Notes under the pieces: model-generated | Database searches by the model: none | Seen by the model: only the letters and a program-made list of their open reading frames with translations | Told to the model about the DNA's origin: nothing | Program-made: the position numbers and the translations under genes | Part shown: piece after piece, positions 1 through 6,573 of the stretch | Numbering within the stretch: position 1 is the first letter of the stretch | Layout: each line of letters opens with the position of its first letter | Assembly: GCA_027459365.1 (NCBI GenBank) | Contig: DAIDIM010000120.1 | Location: forward strand, 1-9,618 | Direction of reading: 5' to 3' | Length of the DNA stretch: 9,618 bases | DNA from: Chlamydiota bacterium | Lineage (GTDB): Bacteria > Chlamydiota > Chlamydiia > Chlamydiales > SM23-39

Positions 1-2
1 TG

Positions 3-2162
3 CATAATGGTAAAGATGCGGTCCAAGTGGTCTGTGGTGCAAGTAATTGCAGAGCTGGCATAAAAGCTCCTTTTGCAGTTGTTGGCTCCATGGTCAATAA
101 CACTTTGATTGAAAAAGCGACCATTCGCGGTGTCGAATCCAATGGAATGTTGTGCTCGGCTTCGGAACTTAATCTGTGGAAAGACAATGCGGGAATCTTG
201 GAGCTTCCAACTGACTGGCAAAACGGGGCTGATCTTACTCCATTGCTATGGGATCCAATTCTTGAGCTCTCCCTTACGCCCAATCTTGGACATTGTCTTA
301 GCGCACTTGGAATTGCCCGAGAGCTTGCAGCAAAGCTCCAAAAAACTCTCCATAAGGAATCACTACCACTTCAAGAAAAGGGCATTTCTAAAAAAGTCAA
401 AATCGAGATTGAAGATCCTCACCTTGTCCCCCTTTATATGGGACATTTGATTGAAAATGTACACATCGGCCCGTCCCCGTTTTGGCTAAAAAAAATCCTT
501 TACTCCTCTGGACTCAAACCCATTAATAACGTGGTTGATATTACAAATTACATTCTCCTCAAACGTGGACAACCTCTCCATGCATTTGACTATGAACATC
601 TAAATCATCAGACCCTCCGCATTGGTCTTTCTAAGCATCGCGAAATTTGGAGAGGCCTTGATGGAATTGATCGAGATATCCCTGTTGGAACATTTGTCAT
701 TTCGGATCGTCAAAAAACCGTTGCATTAGCAGGAGCTCTTGGAGGAGAAAATAGCGCCATTTCCGAAAATACAAAAAATATTTTTCTAGAAGCTGCTTTC
801 TTTGATCCGATGACAGTTCGTAAAAGTGCAAAAAAAGTAGGTGTTCGTACAGACAGCTCTATTCGCTTTGAAAAAGGGGTTGATCCAAACGGCGTGGAAG
901 ATGCCTTGAATGAGGCAGCTTATCTCATTGCAAAATATGCGAAAGGGACTGTGGGAGAAAAAGTGGAATTTAGAGATGCCCCTATCGCTTTTAAAAAAAT
1001 CTCTATACGACCTGAAAAAGCAAATCGTCTCCTTGGCACAAAAATCTCTCGAAGCGAAATGGAAAATATCTTTGAGAGGTTAGAATGCAAAATCAGTGGG
1101 AAACCAAATGAGCCCATATCTGTTCATGTTCCCACATACCGCTTTGATCTCAATGAAGAAATTGATTTGATTGAAGAGGTGATCCGCATCTATGGATATA
1201 ACAACATTGATAAAGGAAGTTCTCGTAGTACTCCGTCTACGCTTCCCAACGATCTAATCTATCAGTTTATTGAAAAACTCCGCAATCGTTTAGTCAGCCT
1301 TGGATTACAGGAATTTTTAACCTCTGATTTGATCAGTCCAAAGCTTGCTGATCTATGTATAGAATTTATGAGTGTACGAGGGATTCAGCTCCTCAAAACT
1401 CTGCATGCAAAAACTGAAGAATATTCCATTTTGCGCCCTTCTTTAATGCCAGGGCTTATGCAGGTCGCCCTCAATAATCTCGATGTAAGAAACAATAGCT
1501 TTAGTGGGTTTGAAATTGGGCGAATCCATTTTATGTCAGCTGGGAAAAACGTGGAAGTTCCAATGTTATCTCTCGTGCTCACAGGACAATCTGCACCCAC
1601 GAATTGGAAAAACAAACGGGAAGAAGTTGATTTCTATACATTAAAAGGGATTTTAGAAAACCTCTTTATCTCCCTGCGTATCCAAAATATCACCTTTGCA
1701 AAAGGAAATCATATCAGTTTTCATCCAGGAAGACAGGCGGAAATTCGTTCCAATGATCTGACCATCGGATCTTTTGGCGAAATCGACCCAAGAATTCTCA
1801 CCTCTTTTGGAATTAAACAAAGAGTCCTTTTTGCCGAATTGGATATCGAACATTTAATGAAACTCCATCACAAACTTGCTATTTTTACCCCTATCCCCAA
1901 TCTTCCATCCTCTGAGCGCGATTTGACCCTCTTACTTCCTTTTGAAATGGAGATGGAAACACTCTTTCAGGCAATTGAAAAGAACCGTCCAAAAATTCTC
2001 GAAAAATTTGAATTCATCGACCTTTATATCCCTGAAAATGCAATGAGCAAAAATGCAACTATTCGATTCACTTATCGAGATCCGATGAAAACCATCTCCT
2101 CTGAAGAGGTAGAGAAAGCACATACTGAGATAGTGTTGTATTTAAAAAAGTTGGAGAAGTAG
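3..2162 (+). CDS. pheT: Phenylalanine--tRNA ligase beta subunit, 5' end cut by the window
   Basis: This is the beta chain of the alpha2-beta2 cytoplasmic enzyme that charges tRNA-Phe with phenylalanine. The reading frame is open from the first bases and already reads HNGKDAVQVVCGASNCRAG, which is the EMAP-like tRNA-binding domain, so the true start lies upstream; about 70 residues are probably missing from a usual length near 790. The GTG at 27 is internal. Counting from that codon, the B3/B4 editing domain spans about residues 130-290 and carries the signature GLKPINNVVDITNYI followed by GQPLHAFD. The B5 DNA-binding-like fold is near 325-395, with PTYRFDLNEEIDLIEEVIRIYG. A catalytic-like core follows, and the C-terminal FDX-ACB anticodon-binding domain runs from about 625 to the end, beginning SSERDLTLL. 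No frameshift or internal stop is seen. The family call is secure. Confidence 0.97.
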   Translation, partial: HNGKDAVQVVCGASNCRAGIKAPFAVVGSMVNNTLIEKATIRGVESNGMLCSASELNLWKDNAGILELPTDWQNGADLTPLLWDPILELSLTPNLGHCLSALGIARELAAKLQKTLHKESLPLQEKGISKKVKIEIEDPHLVPLYMGHLIENVHIGPSPFWLKKILYSSGLKPINNVVDITNYILLKRGQPLHAFDYEHLNHQTLRIGLSKHREIWRGLDGIDRDIPVGTFVISDRQKTVALAGALGGENSAISENTKNIFLEAAFFDPMTVRKSAKKVGVRTDSSIRFEKGVDPNGVEDALNEAAYLIAKYAKGTVGEKVEFRDAPIAFKKISIRPEKANRLLGTKISRSEMENIFERLECKISGKPNEPISVHVPTYRFDLNEEIDLIEEVIRIYGYNNIDKGSSRSTPSTLPNDLIYQFIEKLRNRLVSLGLQEFLTSDLISPKLADLCIEFMSVRGIQLLKTLHAKTEEYSILRPSLMPGLMQVALNNLDVRNNSFSGFEIGRIHFMSAGKNVEVPMLSLVLTGQSAPTNWKNKREEVDFYTLKGILENLFISLRIQNITFAKGNHISFHPGRQAEIRSNDLTIGSFGEIDPRILTSFGIKQRVLFAELDIEHLMKLHHKLAIFTPIPNLPSSERDLTLLLPFEMEMETLFQAIEKNRPKILEKFEFIDLYIPENAMSKNATIRFTYRDPMKTISSEEVEKAHTEIVLYLKKLEK

Positions 2163-2249
2163 AGAGAATGTTTGTCGAAACAAGGGCCTTTGTTTGACTC
2201 ATAGTAAGATATTAGCTTTGCGAAGAATGGCGGTAAAATCGTCGAAAAG

Positions 2250-2284
2250 ATTCCCGAATATCGTCGAGGAGGCACATCGGGAAT
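2250..2284. repeat. Inverted repeat after pheT, possible weak terminator
   Basis: ATTCCCGA (2250-2257) pairs perfectly with TCGGGAAT (2277-2284) around a 19-base loop, 87 bases after the pheT stop. No T-run follows on either strand, so it is not a classical intrinsic terminator. It may be an mRNA 3'-end structure or chance. Confidence 0.3.
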
Positions 2285-2303
2285 AGCTCCTACACAATAT
2301 CTC

Positions 2304-2332
2304 TTGCTAAATCAAACTTGCTCACATAAGAT
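2304..2332 (+). promoter_or_regulatory. Predicted sigma-70-type promoter of the MORN lipoprotein gene
   Basis: TTGCTA (2304-2309) and TAAGAT (2327-2332) are separated by exactly 17 bases. Transcription would start near 2339, giving a leader of about 20 bases that includes the GGAG at 2351-2354, five bases before the ATG at 2360. The -10 matches TATAAT only moderately, so this is a prediction. Confidence 0.35.
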
Positions 2333-2359
2333 GTCCATTATGTTTTTTATGGAGTTTAT

Positions 2360-3337
2360 ATGACACATATCCATTTATCACTCATTGTATTATCAGGTCT
2401 TGTCCTTGCATCTTGTACCACAAATTCTCTAGACCAAGTGGTCTCGCAGAAATTTGTTCACAAATATGGTTTTGATGTTTCTGCTCAAGAGTGGGAAGAG
2501 AGATCGAAAGATGGTCAAATTGTAGAGGAGTTAAAAAATGGCGTTACGATTACACGAGCCTATGAAAATGGACAGCTCCATGGTCCAACAAAATTTACGT
2601 TTCCAAATAGCAAAGTTGTAGAGAAATTGCTCATCTATGATCAAGGGACACTTCTAAAAGAGATCGTTTTTGATACAAAAGGAATGCCTATTCGTGAAGA
2701 TCTATATGAATTTGACGATCGTAGTGTGATCACTTTATGGAGCAATCGAGGCATCCCTCTAAGCATTGAAGAGTATGAAAATGAGATGCTCATCGATGGG
2801 AAATATTACACTCCTGATCACGAGCTCGAAGCAAAAGTAGAAAATGGATATGGTTATCGGATCAAACGTACAAGAGATGGACTTCTTGTCTCTAGAGATG
2901 AGATCAAAAATGGGATCATGGCAGAAAGAACAACATATCATCCCAATGGCGAAATCCATACAGTTTCACATTATGATGATTATCAATTGCATGGAGTCCA
3001 GGCAAAGTTCTCACCATCAGGTGTCCCACTTATGGAATTGTCATGGAATCACGGCGAACTGAATGGTCCAAAAGTGATTTTTCGCAACGGAATCCGCGTA
3101 GCTGAAATTCCTTATATTAATGGGATCAAGCATGGAACCGAGTATCATTATGATGATCTAGGCAACCTCATCTCTGAAACGACTTGGAAAAATAATAAAA
3201 AACATGGCTGTTGCAAATCATATACAGAAGATAGCATCGACTCCGAATGGTTCCATAATGGTATGGCAGTAGATGCTCAAAAATTTGTTCAGCTTGAGAA
3301 TAGAGAGAAAATGATCGCAGAACGGTCGCTAGAATAG
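2360..3337 (+). CDS. MORN-repeat (YwqK-like) lipoprotein
   Basis: This is a 325-residue predicted lipoprotein with a repeat domain. The N-terminus has a hydrophobic stretch and the lipobox LASC, so Cys19 would be lipidated and the protein held at the outer face of a membrane. The body contains at least five MORN_2-like units of the form aromatic-x-NG-x-x-HG-x(5)-Y/F-x(2)-G: around residues 68-84 (YENGQLHGPTKF), 193-221, 229-244 (WNHGELNGPKVIF), 252-269 (YINGIKHGTEYHY) and 276-290 (WKNNKKHGCCKSY). Such repeats are usual in proteins labelled YwqK-family 'antitoxin', but no toxin partner is next to it and that label says little about role. A GGAG five bases before the ATG supports the start. From memory, C. 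trachomatis has a protein of similar size just after pheT (CT476), so this may be a conserved chlamydial envelope protein. Its molecular function is unknown. Confidence 0.85.
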   Translation: MTHIHLSLIVLSGLVLASCTTNSLDQVVSQKFVHKYGFDVSAQEWEERSKDGQIVEELKNGVTITRAYENGQLHGPTKFTFPNSKVVEKLLIYDQGTLLKEIVFDTKGMPIREDLYEFDDRSVITLWSNRGIPLSIEEYENEMLIDGKYYTPDHELEAKVENGYGYRIKRTRDGLLVSRDEIKNGIMAERTTYHPNGEIHTVSHYDDYQLHGVQAKFSPSGVPLMELSWNHGELNGPKVIFRNGIRVAEIPYINGIKHGTEYHYDDLGNLISETTWKNNKKHGCCKSYTEDSIDSEWFHNGMAVDAQKFVQLENREKMIAERSLE

Positions 3338-3343
3338 ATTGAA

Positions 3344-3377
3344 ACACCGAGATTGCTCTCGGTGTATCCTTTTTTTT
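3344..3377 (+). terminator. Intrinsic terminator after the MORN lipoprotein gene
   Basis: ACACCGAGA (3344-3352) and TCTCGGTGT (3357-3365) form a perfect 9-bp stem around the loop TTGC, followed by ATCC and eight Ts (3370-3377). It begins seven bases after the stop at 3337. The same stem lies just beyond the stop of the convergent gene at 3376 and may also stop that transcript, but on the minus strand only three Ts follow. Confidence 0.85.
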
Positions 3378-3738
3378 AGTTCTCTTGGTGCTCTGGAACG
3401 ACTTCAACTGGAGGCACAACTTCTAAAACGACCACTTCCCCAACTTCTCCTTGTGCCACTATTGGAAGTGTATTGGATAAAACTTCATGAATGTCTGCAA
3501 TCACCGATTCCGGTTCAATAACGACTCCATTATCCCAAGAAGTGGAGGTGTCGTTGGTTCCATAAACATGTAGATCGATGTCTTCATCTTCGCTTTCAAC
3601 GAGAGGGGTGTAGCTCGAAGGCTGCTGCTCTTGAGTAGTCATACTCGCAGCCGGGACTCTGGGGGTTTTTGATTGGCACGCAGTTGCAACTGTAAGAATG
3701 CCTACTGTAAGCATCATTCCAAGTGATCTTTTATTCAT
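3376..3738 (-). CDS. Small acidic lipoprotein, orphan
   Basis: This is a 120-residue predicted lipoprotein. The signal peptide MNKRSLGMMLTVGILTVATA ends in an ATAC lipobox, so Cys21 would be lipidated. The mature chain is hydrophilic and acidic: a Ser/Thr/Gln-rich stretch (31-45), an acidic cluster ESEDEDID (48-55), and a C-terminal tail rich in Val, Glu and Pro (98-116) with the echo VVLEVVPP/VEVVP. There are no cysteines after Cys21 and no catalytic motif. The ATG at 3738 is preferred because AAGGTG (3745-3750) lies six bases before it; a possible GTG at 3747 is itself part of that ribosome binding site. The gene is convergent with the MORN lipoprotein and divergent from the coiled-coil gene. 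I do not recognise a family; an envelope or periplasmic role is inferred from the signal only. Confidence 0.8.
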   Translation of the reverse strand: MNKRSLGMMLTVGILTVATACQSKTPRVPAASMTTQEQQPSSYTPLVESEDEDIDLHVYGTNDTSTSWDNGVVIEPESVIADIHEVLSNTLPIVAQGEVGEVVVLEVVPPVEVVPEHQEN

Positions 3739-3744
3739 GTTCTT

Positions 3745-3750
3745 CACCTT
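3745..3750 (-). promoter_or_regulatory. Ribosome binding site that fixes the lipoprotein start
   Basis: On the minus strand AAGGTG lies six bases before the ATG at 3738. Its last three bases form an in-frame GTG (3747), which would otherwise suggest a start three codons too early. Confidence 0.6.
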
Positions 3751-3801
3751 TAAGGGTTATTGTTGCCAATCAATATATCTTAACCGCCTCTTAAAAATCC
3801 A

Positions 3802-3817
3802 TGGCACAGTTTTTGCA
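3802..3817 (+). promoter_or_regulatory. Sigma-54 (RpoN) -24/-12 promoter
   Basis: TGGCACAGTTTTTGCA fits the sigma-54 consensus TGGCACG-N4-TTGC(A/T): TGGCAC intact, TTGCA intact, GG (3803-3804) and GC (3815-3816) separated by exactly ten bases. The predicted start is near 3828, giving an 18-base leader that contains AGAGG (3836-3840) before the ATG at 3846. No good sigma-70-type -35/-10 pair was seen in its place. Chlamydiae are known to encode RpoN and an NtrC-type two-component activator. No convincing activator-binding dyad was identified upstream, so the activator is not assigned. Confidence 0.65.
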
Positions 3818-3845
3818 ATATAGATACATACAACTAGAGGTATGT

Positions 3846-4031
3846 ATGAACCATCAAGATCTATTAAAAAAGATAGCAAAGTTAGAATCGATGAATGACC
3901 AACTTATCTCAGAACTCAATTATCTTGAATCACTTACTCGATCGCTCGGATTTGCTGAAGGGTTAAAAACATTGAAAGAGGCCGCTTTAGAAATGATCAA
4001 TAGCGATAAAAAGCGGAAGTTAAAGGAATAA
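3846..4031 (+). CDS. 61-residue coiled-coil protein under a sigma-54 promoter
   Basis: This is a small soluble protein starting MNHQDLLKKIAKLESMNDQL and ending KKRKLKE. Residues 4-30 show hydrophobic residues in heptad-like spacing (L6, I10, L13, M16, L20, L24, L27), suggesting a short dimeric coiled coil. A less regular helix (36-53) and a basic tail follow. There are no cysteines, signal peptide or membrane segment. The ATG at 3846 is chosen because AGAGG (3836-3840) lies five bases upstream and because the frame-compatible ATG at 3801 lies before the predicted transcription start. It runs divergently from the acidic lipoprotein and overlaps the 3' end of the SNF2 gene by 12 bases. I do not recognise the family. 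The layout recalls small helical adaptor or chaperone-like proteins, but that is only a suggestion. Confidence 0.72.
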   Translation: MNHQDLLKKIAKLESMNDQLISELNYLESLTRSLGFAEGLKTLKEAALEMINSDKKRKLKE

Positions 4032-6317
4032 ACTTAAAAGATCGATTTCCTCTCCATCTAGGAGAAGCTCTGCTGCCATACTTTTTTTCTCCTTTACATG
4101 GAGCATCTTCTCTTCGATGGAATTTGGAGTTAGATATCGTTTGACGATGACCGATTTTTTTGACCCGATCCTATGCGCTCTCCCAATTGCTTGCTGCTCA
4201 ACAGCATCGTTCCACCATGGATCCATAATCAAGACAGTTTCTGCAGCAGTTAAATTAAGACCCACACCACCTGCTTTTAAACTCATTAAAAAAAGGGTCG
4301 ACTCCGGATCTTCCTGAAACGAAGCGACTAAACGGGCCCGATTCTCAGTTGTTACTTCTCCATCTAAATAGAGATATTTTTTCCCTTGCTGATCAAGCGT
4401 TTTTGCAATCAATTTTAACATGCCTGTGAACTGACTGAAAATCAGTGTTTTACTTTCTTCCAGATCATCCAGCAACAATTCCATTTTTGAACCATGAATC
4501 TCAGAACCAACAAGTCTTGGATCTACACAAATCTGTCGCAATCTCAAGATCGCTTCTAAAACCTCTAAGCGATGTATGGAGATGCCATCTTTTTCTATTT
4601 TTGCAAGGATTCCATTTTTAAATTCAGATATATATTTCTCATAAAGAGCCGCTTGCGATTCACTCATCTCCACCCAAACGATTTGATCAATTTTTTCAGG
4701 TAGTTGAATCTCAACATCTCTCTTTTTTCGACGCAAAATGAACGGCTTGATTTGTCGAGGATCAGTAATTGCAAAACCAGGCATAAGAAATTGAAACTGA
4801 GAAAGGAGCTCATCGAATCGATTTTCCATCGGCGTTCCACTAATTGCAATCCGAAAATGACTTTTCAGTCGACACGCTGCCTTCGCAGTCATTGTTCCAG
4901 CCGTCTTGATCGCATTGGCTTCATCCAAAGCAACCACTTCAAATTGGATAGAGGACAAAATTTCTTCATCGATCCGCAAAATAGAATAAGAAGTGATGAT
5001 AATCCCTTGAACTTGAGTAAGATCTGTTAATCGATTGATCCCAGCATGGATATAAACCTCCATTTTAGGGAGAAAGCGGTGCACCTCTTGCTTCCATTGA
5101 TAAAGAAGAGAGCTTGGAACAACCACAAGAAGAGGAAAATTTGTCCGAAGATGAGAAAAAAATGCTAGTACTTGAACTGTTTTTCCAAGACCCATTTCGT
5201 CCGCAAGAAGTACTGAAAAGCCCCACTTTTTTAAAAAGGCAAGAAAGTTCACCCCTTTTTGCTGGTAGGGCAAAAGTTTCCCTTGAAAGGAAACTCCTGG
5301 CATTGCCAATTCTACCCCTTCACCGTTTCGCAATCCTTCAATCATTTCCTGAAGATTTTCTCCCCACAAGACCTTCTCCCCAACTAAAAAAAATAGAAGC
5401 CCCTTATTCACAAGCATTGCATCAACGGACAACTCTCCTTGAATCTCAAATTTTTTGCGCTCAATTAAACCAACAGCACCTTCCATTTCTATAAATAAGC
5501 TCTTTGTTTTCATGACGCTTGCAAGCTCTATTCCAAGATCTTTAAAACAAACTTTTCCTCGAATTGCAATTTTTCCCCTTTCCTCGCTTACATTCCACTC
5601 GACTCCACTCTGCGGCAAAATAGGCTTTCCGGAATGTGCAAAAATCTTCCATCCAACAGCGATCAAAAGTGAGAGCGCCTCATGCACTTTGTCTGCTTGG
5701 CAATAGTAATGGGAAGAGCCAATTTGCTTTCGAATAAACCCTGCCTCTAATAAATCTTTTTCGGCATTCTGATCACCCTTTCGCAAATTTGCAAAACAAC
5801 CGGTGTTATCGGTCAAAATCAATTCAGGAATCACCATCTCTTGTGTTGAAATAATGGGGGGATCTTCATCCAAAAACTTCTTTTTTTGTACACCTTCCAA
5901 AACTACCGGCCCATTCACAAAAAGCTCTACCCATTTCCAGGAGACATCGGTCACAATCGGAATCATTAAATCTTCATAAAGGGCCCAATTACATGCAACA
6001 AAATGACATTTCTCCAATGCAATATCGCCTAAAATTGCGCAATAGGTTCCATTCACCTCTTTCCAGTAAAGTTTCGCCGGATTTGACCAATGCAAAAGCC
6101 TATTTTTAAAAAACAGCCTTCCTGTCTTCGCAATCATCTGCAAAGTTTCCATATTTGCTTCAATATGCAGGATCGGATCTGTTGGCCTATATTTTTTTCT
6201 CAAGAAATCGACAACCGATTTGTCTAGTATCGTATCAAGATAGAAGATCCGTTTGAGGCCGATCTCTTCAGGACAAATGGAGAGTTTGGGTGTAATCTCA
6301 AGTTTGTATCGAATCAT
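4020..6317 (-). CDS. SNF2-family DNA-dependent ATPase (helicase-like)
   Basis: This is a 765-residue Swi2/Snf2-type superfamily 2 ATPase, which would move along double-stranded DNA or remodel protein-nucleic acid complexes using ATP. Motifs in order: LLPYQQKGVNFL (348-359), motif I LADEMGLGKT (371-380, Lys379), motif Ia VVPSSLLYQW (399-408), motif II DEAN (465-468), motif III SGTPMENR (493-500), TLIFSQF (624-630), motif V LMSLKAGGVGLNL (677-689), DPWWN (699-703) and motif VI QQAIGRAHRIG (708-718). Motif II is DEAN rather than the usual DEAQ or DEGH. Residues 1-340 show no motif I can name. I recall the two chlamydial SNF2 proteins as over 1100 residues, so this would be a short form. The start is MIRYKLEITP at 6317; the frame stays open to 6524, but that extension is translated from a palindromic repeat. 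The ribosome binding site is weak (GGTGA about ten bases upstream). Confidence 0.9.
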   Translation of the reverse strand: MIRYKLEITPKLSICPEEIGLKRIFYLDTILDKSVVDFLRKKYRPTDPILHIEANMETLQMIAKTGRLFFKNRLLHWSNPAKLYWKEVNGTYCAILGDIALEKCHFVACNWALYEDLMIPIVTDVSWKWVELFVNGPVVLEGVQKKKFLDEDPPIISTQEMVIPELILTDNTGCFANLRKGDQNAEKDLLEAGFIRKQIGSSHYYCQADKVHEALSLLIAVGWKIFAHSGKPILPQSGVEWNVSEERGKIAIRGKVCFKDLGIELASVMKTKSLFIEMEGAVGLIERKKFEIQGELSVDAMLVNKGLLFFLVGEKVLWGENLQEMIEGLRNGEGVELAMPGVSFQGKLLPYQQKGVNFLAFLKKWGFSVLLADEMGLGKTVQVLAFFSHLRTNFPLLVVVPSSLLYQWKQEVHRFLPKMEVYIHAGINRLTDLTQVQGIIITSYSILRIDEEILSSIQFEVVALDEANAIKTAGTMTAKAACRLKSHFRIAISGTPMENRFDELLSQFQFLMPGFAITDPRQIKPFILRRKKRDVEIQLPEKIDQIVWVEMSESQAALYEKYISEFKNGILAKIEKDGISIHRLEVLEAILRLRQICVDPRLVGSEIHGSKMELLLDDLEESKTLIFSQFTGMLKLIAKTLDQQGKKYLYLDGEVTTENRARLVASFQEDPESTLFLMSLKAGGVGLNLTAAETVLIMDPWWNDAVEQQAIGRAHRIGSKKSVIVKRYLTPNSIEEKMLHVKEKKSMAAELLLDGEEIDLLSLFL

Positions 6318-6328
6318 ATGAAATAAAT

Positions 6329-6359
6329 CACCACAGATGAAAAAAAATTTCACCACAGA
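6329..6359. repeat. Direct repeat CACCACAGA x2 at the edge of the palindromic element
   Basis: CACCACAGA occurs at 6329-6337 and again at 6351-6359, separated by TGAAAAAAAATTT. The second copy belongs to the left outer arm of the palindrome; the first lies outside it, 12 bases from the SNF2 start codon. It looks like an extra terminal module or slippage product of the repeat family. Confidence 0.55.
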
Positions 6360-6555
6360 GTTGGGAGAGGTTGCACAGAGGAAAGAAAAACTCTTCTTTT
6401 TCGGAGACGAAAAAGAAGAATTCCTGCTGCTACCGCGGCAATTAAGTCCGTTTAATTTGCCGCGGTAGCAGCAGAGACCTTCTTTTTTGCCCTCGCAAAA
6501 TAGGAGTTTTTTCCCTCTGTGCAACCTCTGTGTTCTTTGTGCCTCTGTGGTGAAA
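6348..6555. repeat. Nested palindromic element with CTCTGTG modules (MITE/REP-like)
   Basis: Four nested or adjacent stems are visible. The outer arm 6348-6360 pairs with 6543-6555 (13 bp, CTCTGTGGTGAAA). The second arm 6366-6381 pairs with 6514-6529 (16 bp perfect, CCTCTGTGCAACCTCT). Inside are a 12-bp hairpin (6392-6403 with 6408-6419, loop GAGA) and a hairpin of 18 perfect base pairs (6424-6441 with 6457-6474) that continues with TTAA/TTAA after a one-base bulge. The right arm carries four CTCTGTG-like modules in a row. There is no transposase. Repeats with such caccacagag/ctctgtgg ends occur in many unrelated bacterial genomes and are often mistranslated as short proteins. The element fills the space between the trhO stop and the SNF2 start, so transcripts from trhO would fold it as RNA. 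Mobility is inferred from shape only. Confidence 0.8.
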
Positions 6556-6573
6556 ATTGCAAATGCTCGAATT

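Noticed and set aside
2237..2248. AAAATCGTCGAA shared between the pheT downstream gap and 8353-8364
   Set aside because: A single 12-base match is expected by chance in a 9.6 kb AT-rich window, and the flanks do not align.
3673..3688. A second sigma-54-like match, TGGCACGCAGTTGCA, on the plus strand
   Set aside because: GG and GC are separated by nine bases rather than ten, a spacing sigma-54 does not tolerate well. It lies inside the lipoprotein coding region, antisense to it, with no ORF closely downstream.
2360..3738. MORN lipoprotein and the adjacent small lipoprotein as a toxin-antitoxin pair
   Set aside because: The YwqK 'antitoxin' label is nominal. The genes are convergent, both are exported, and neither shows a toxin domain.
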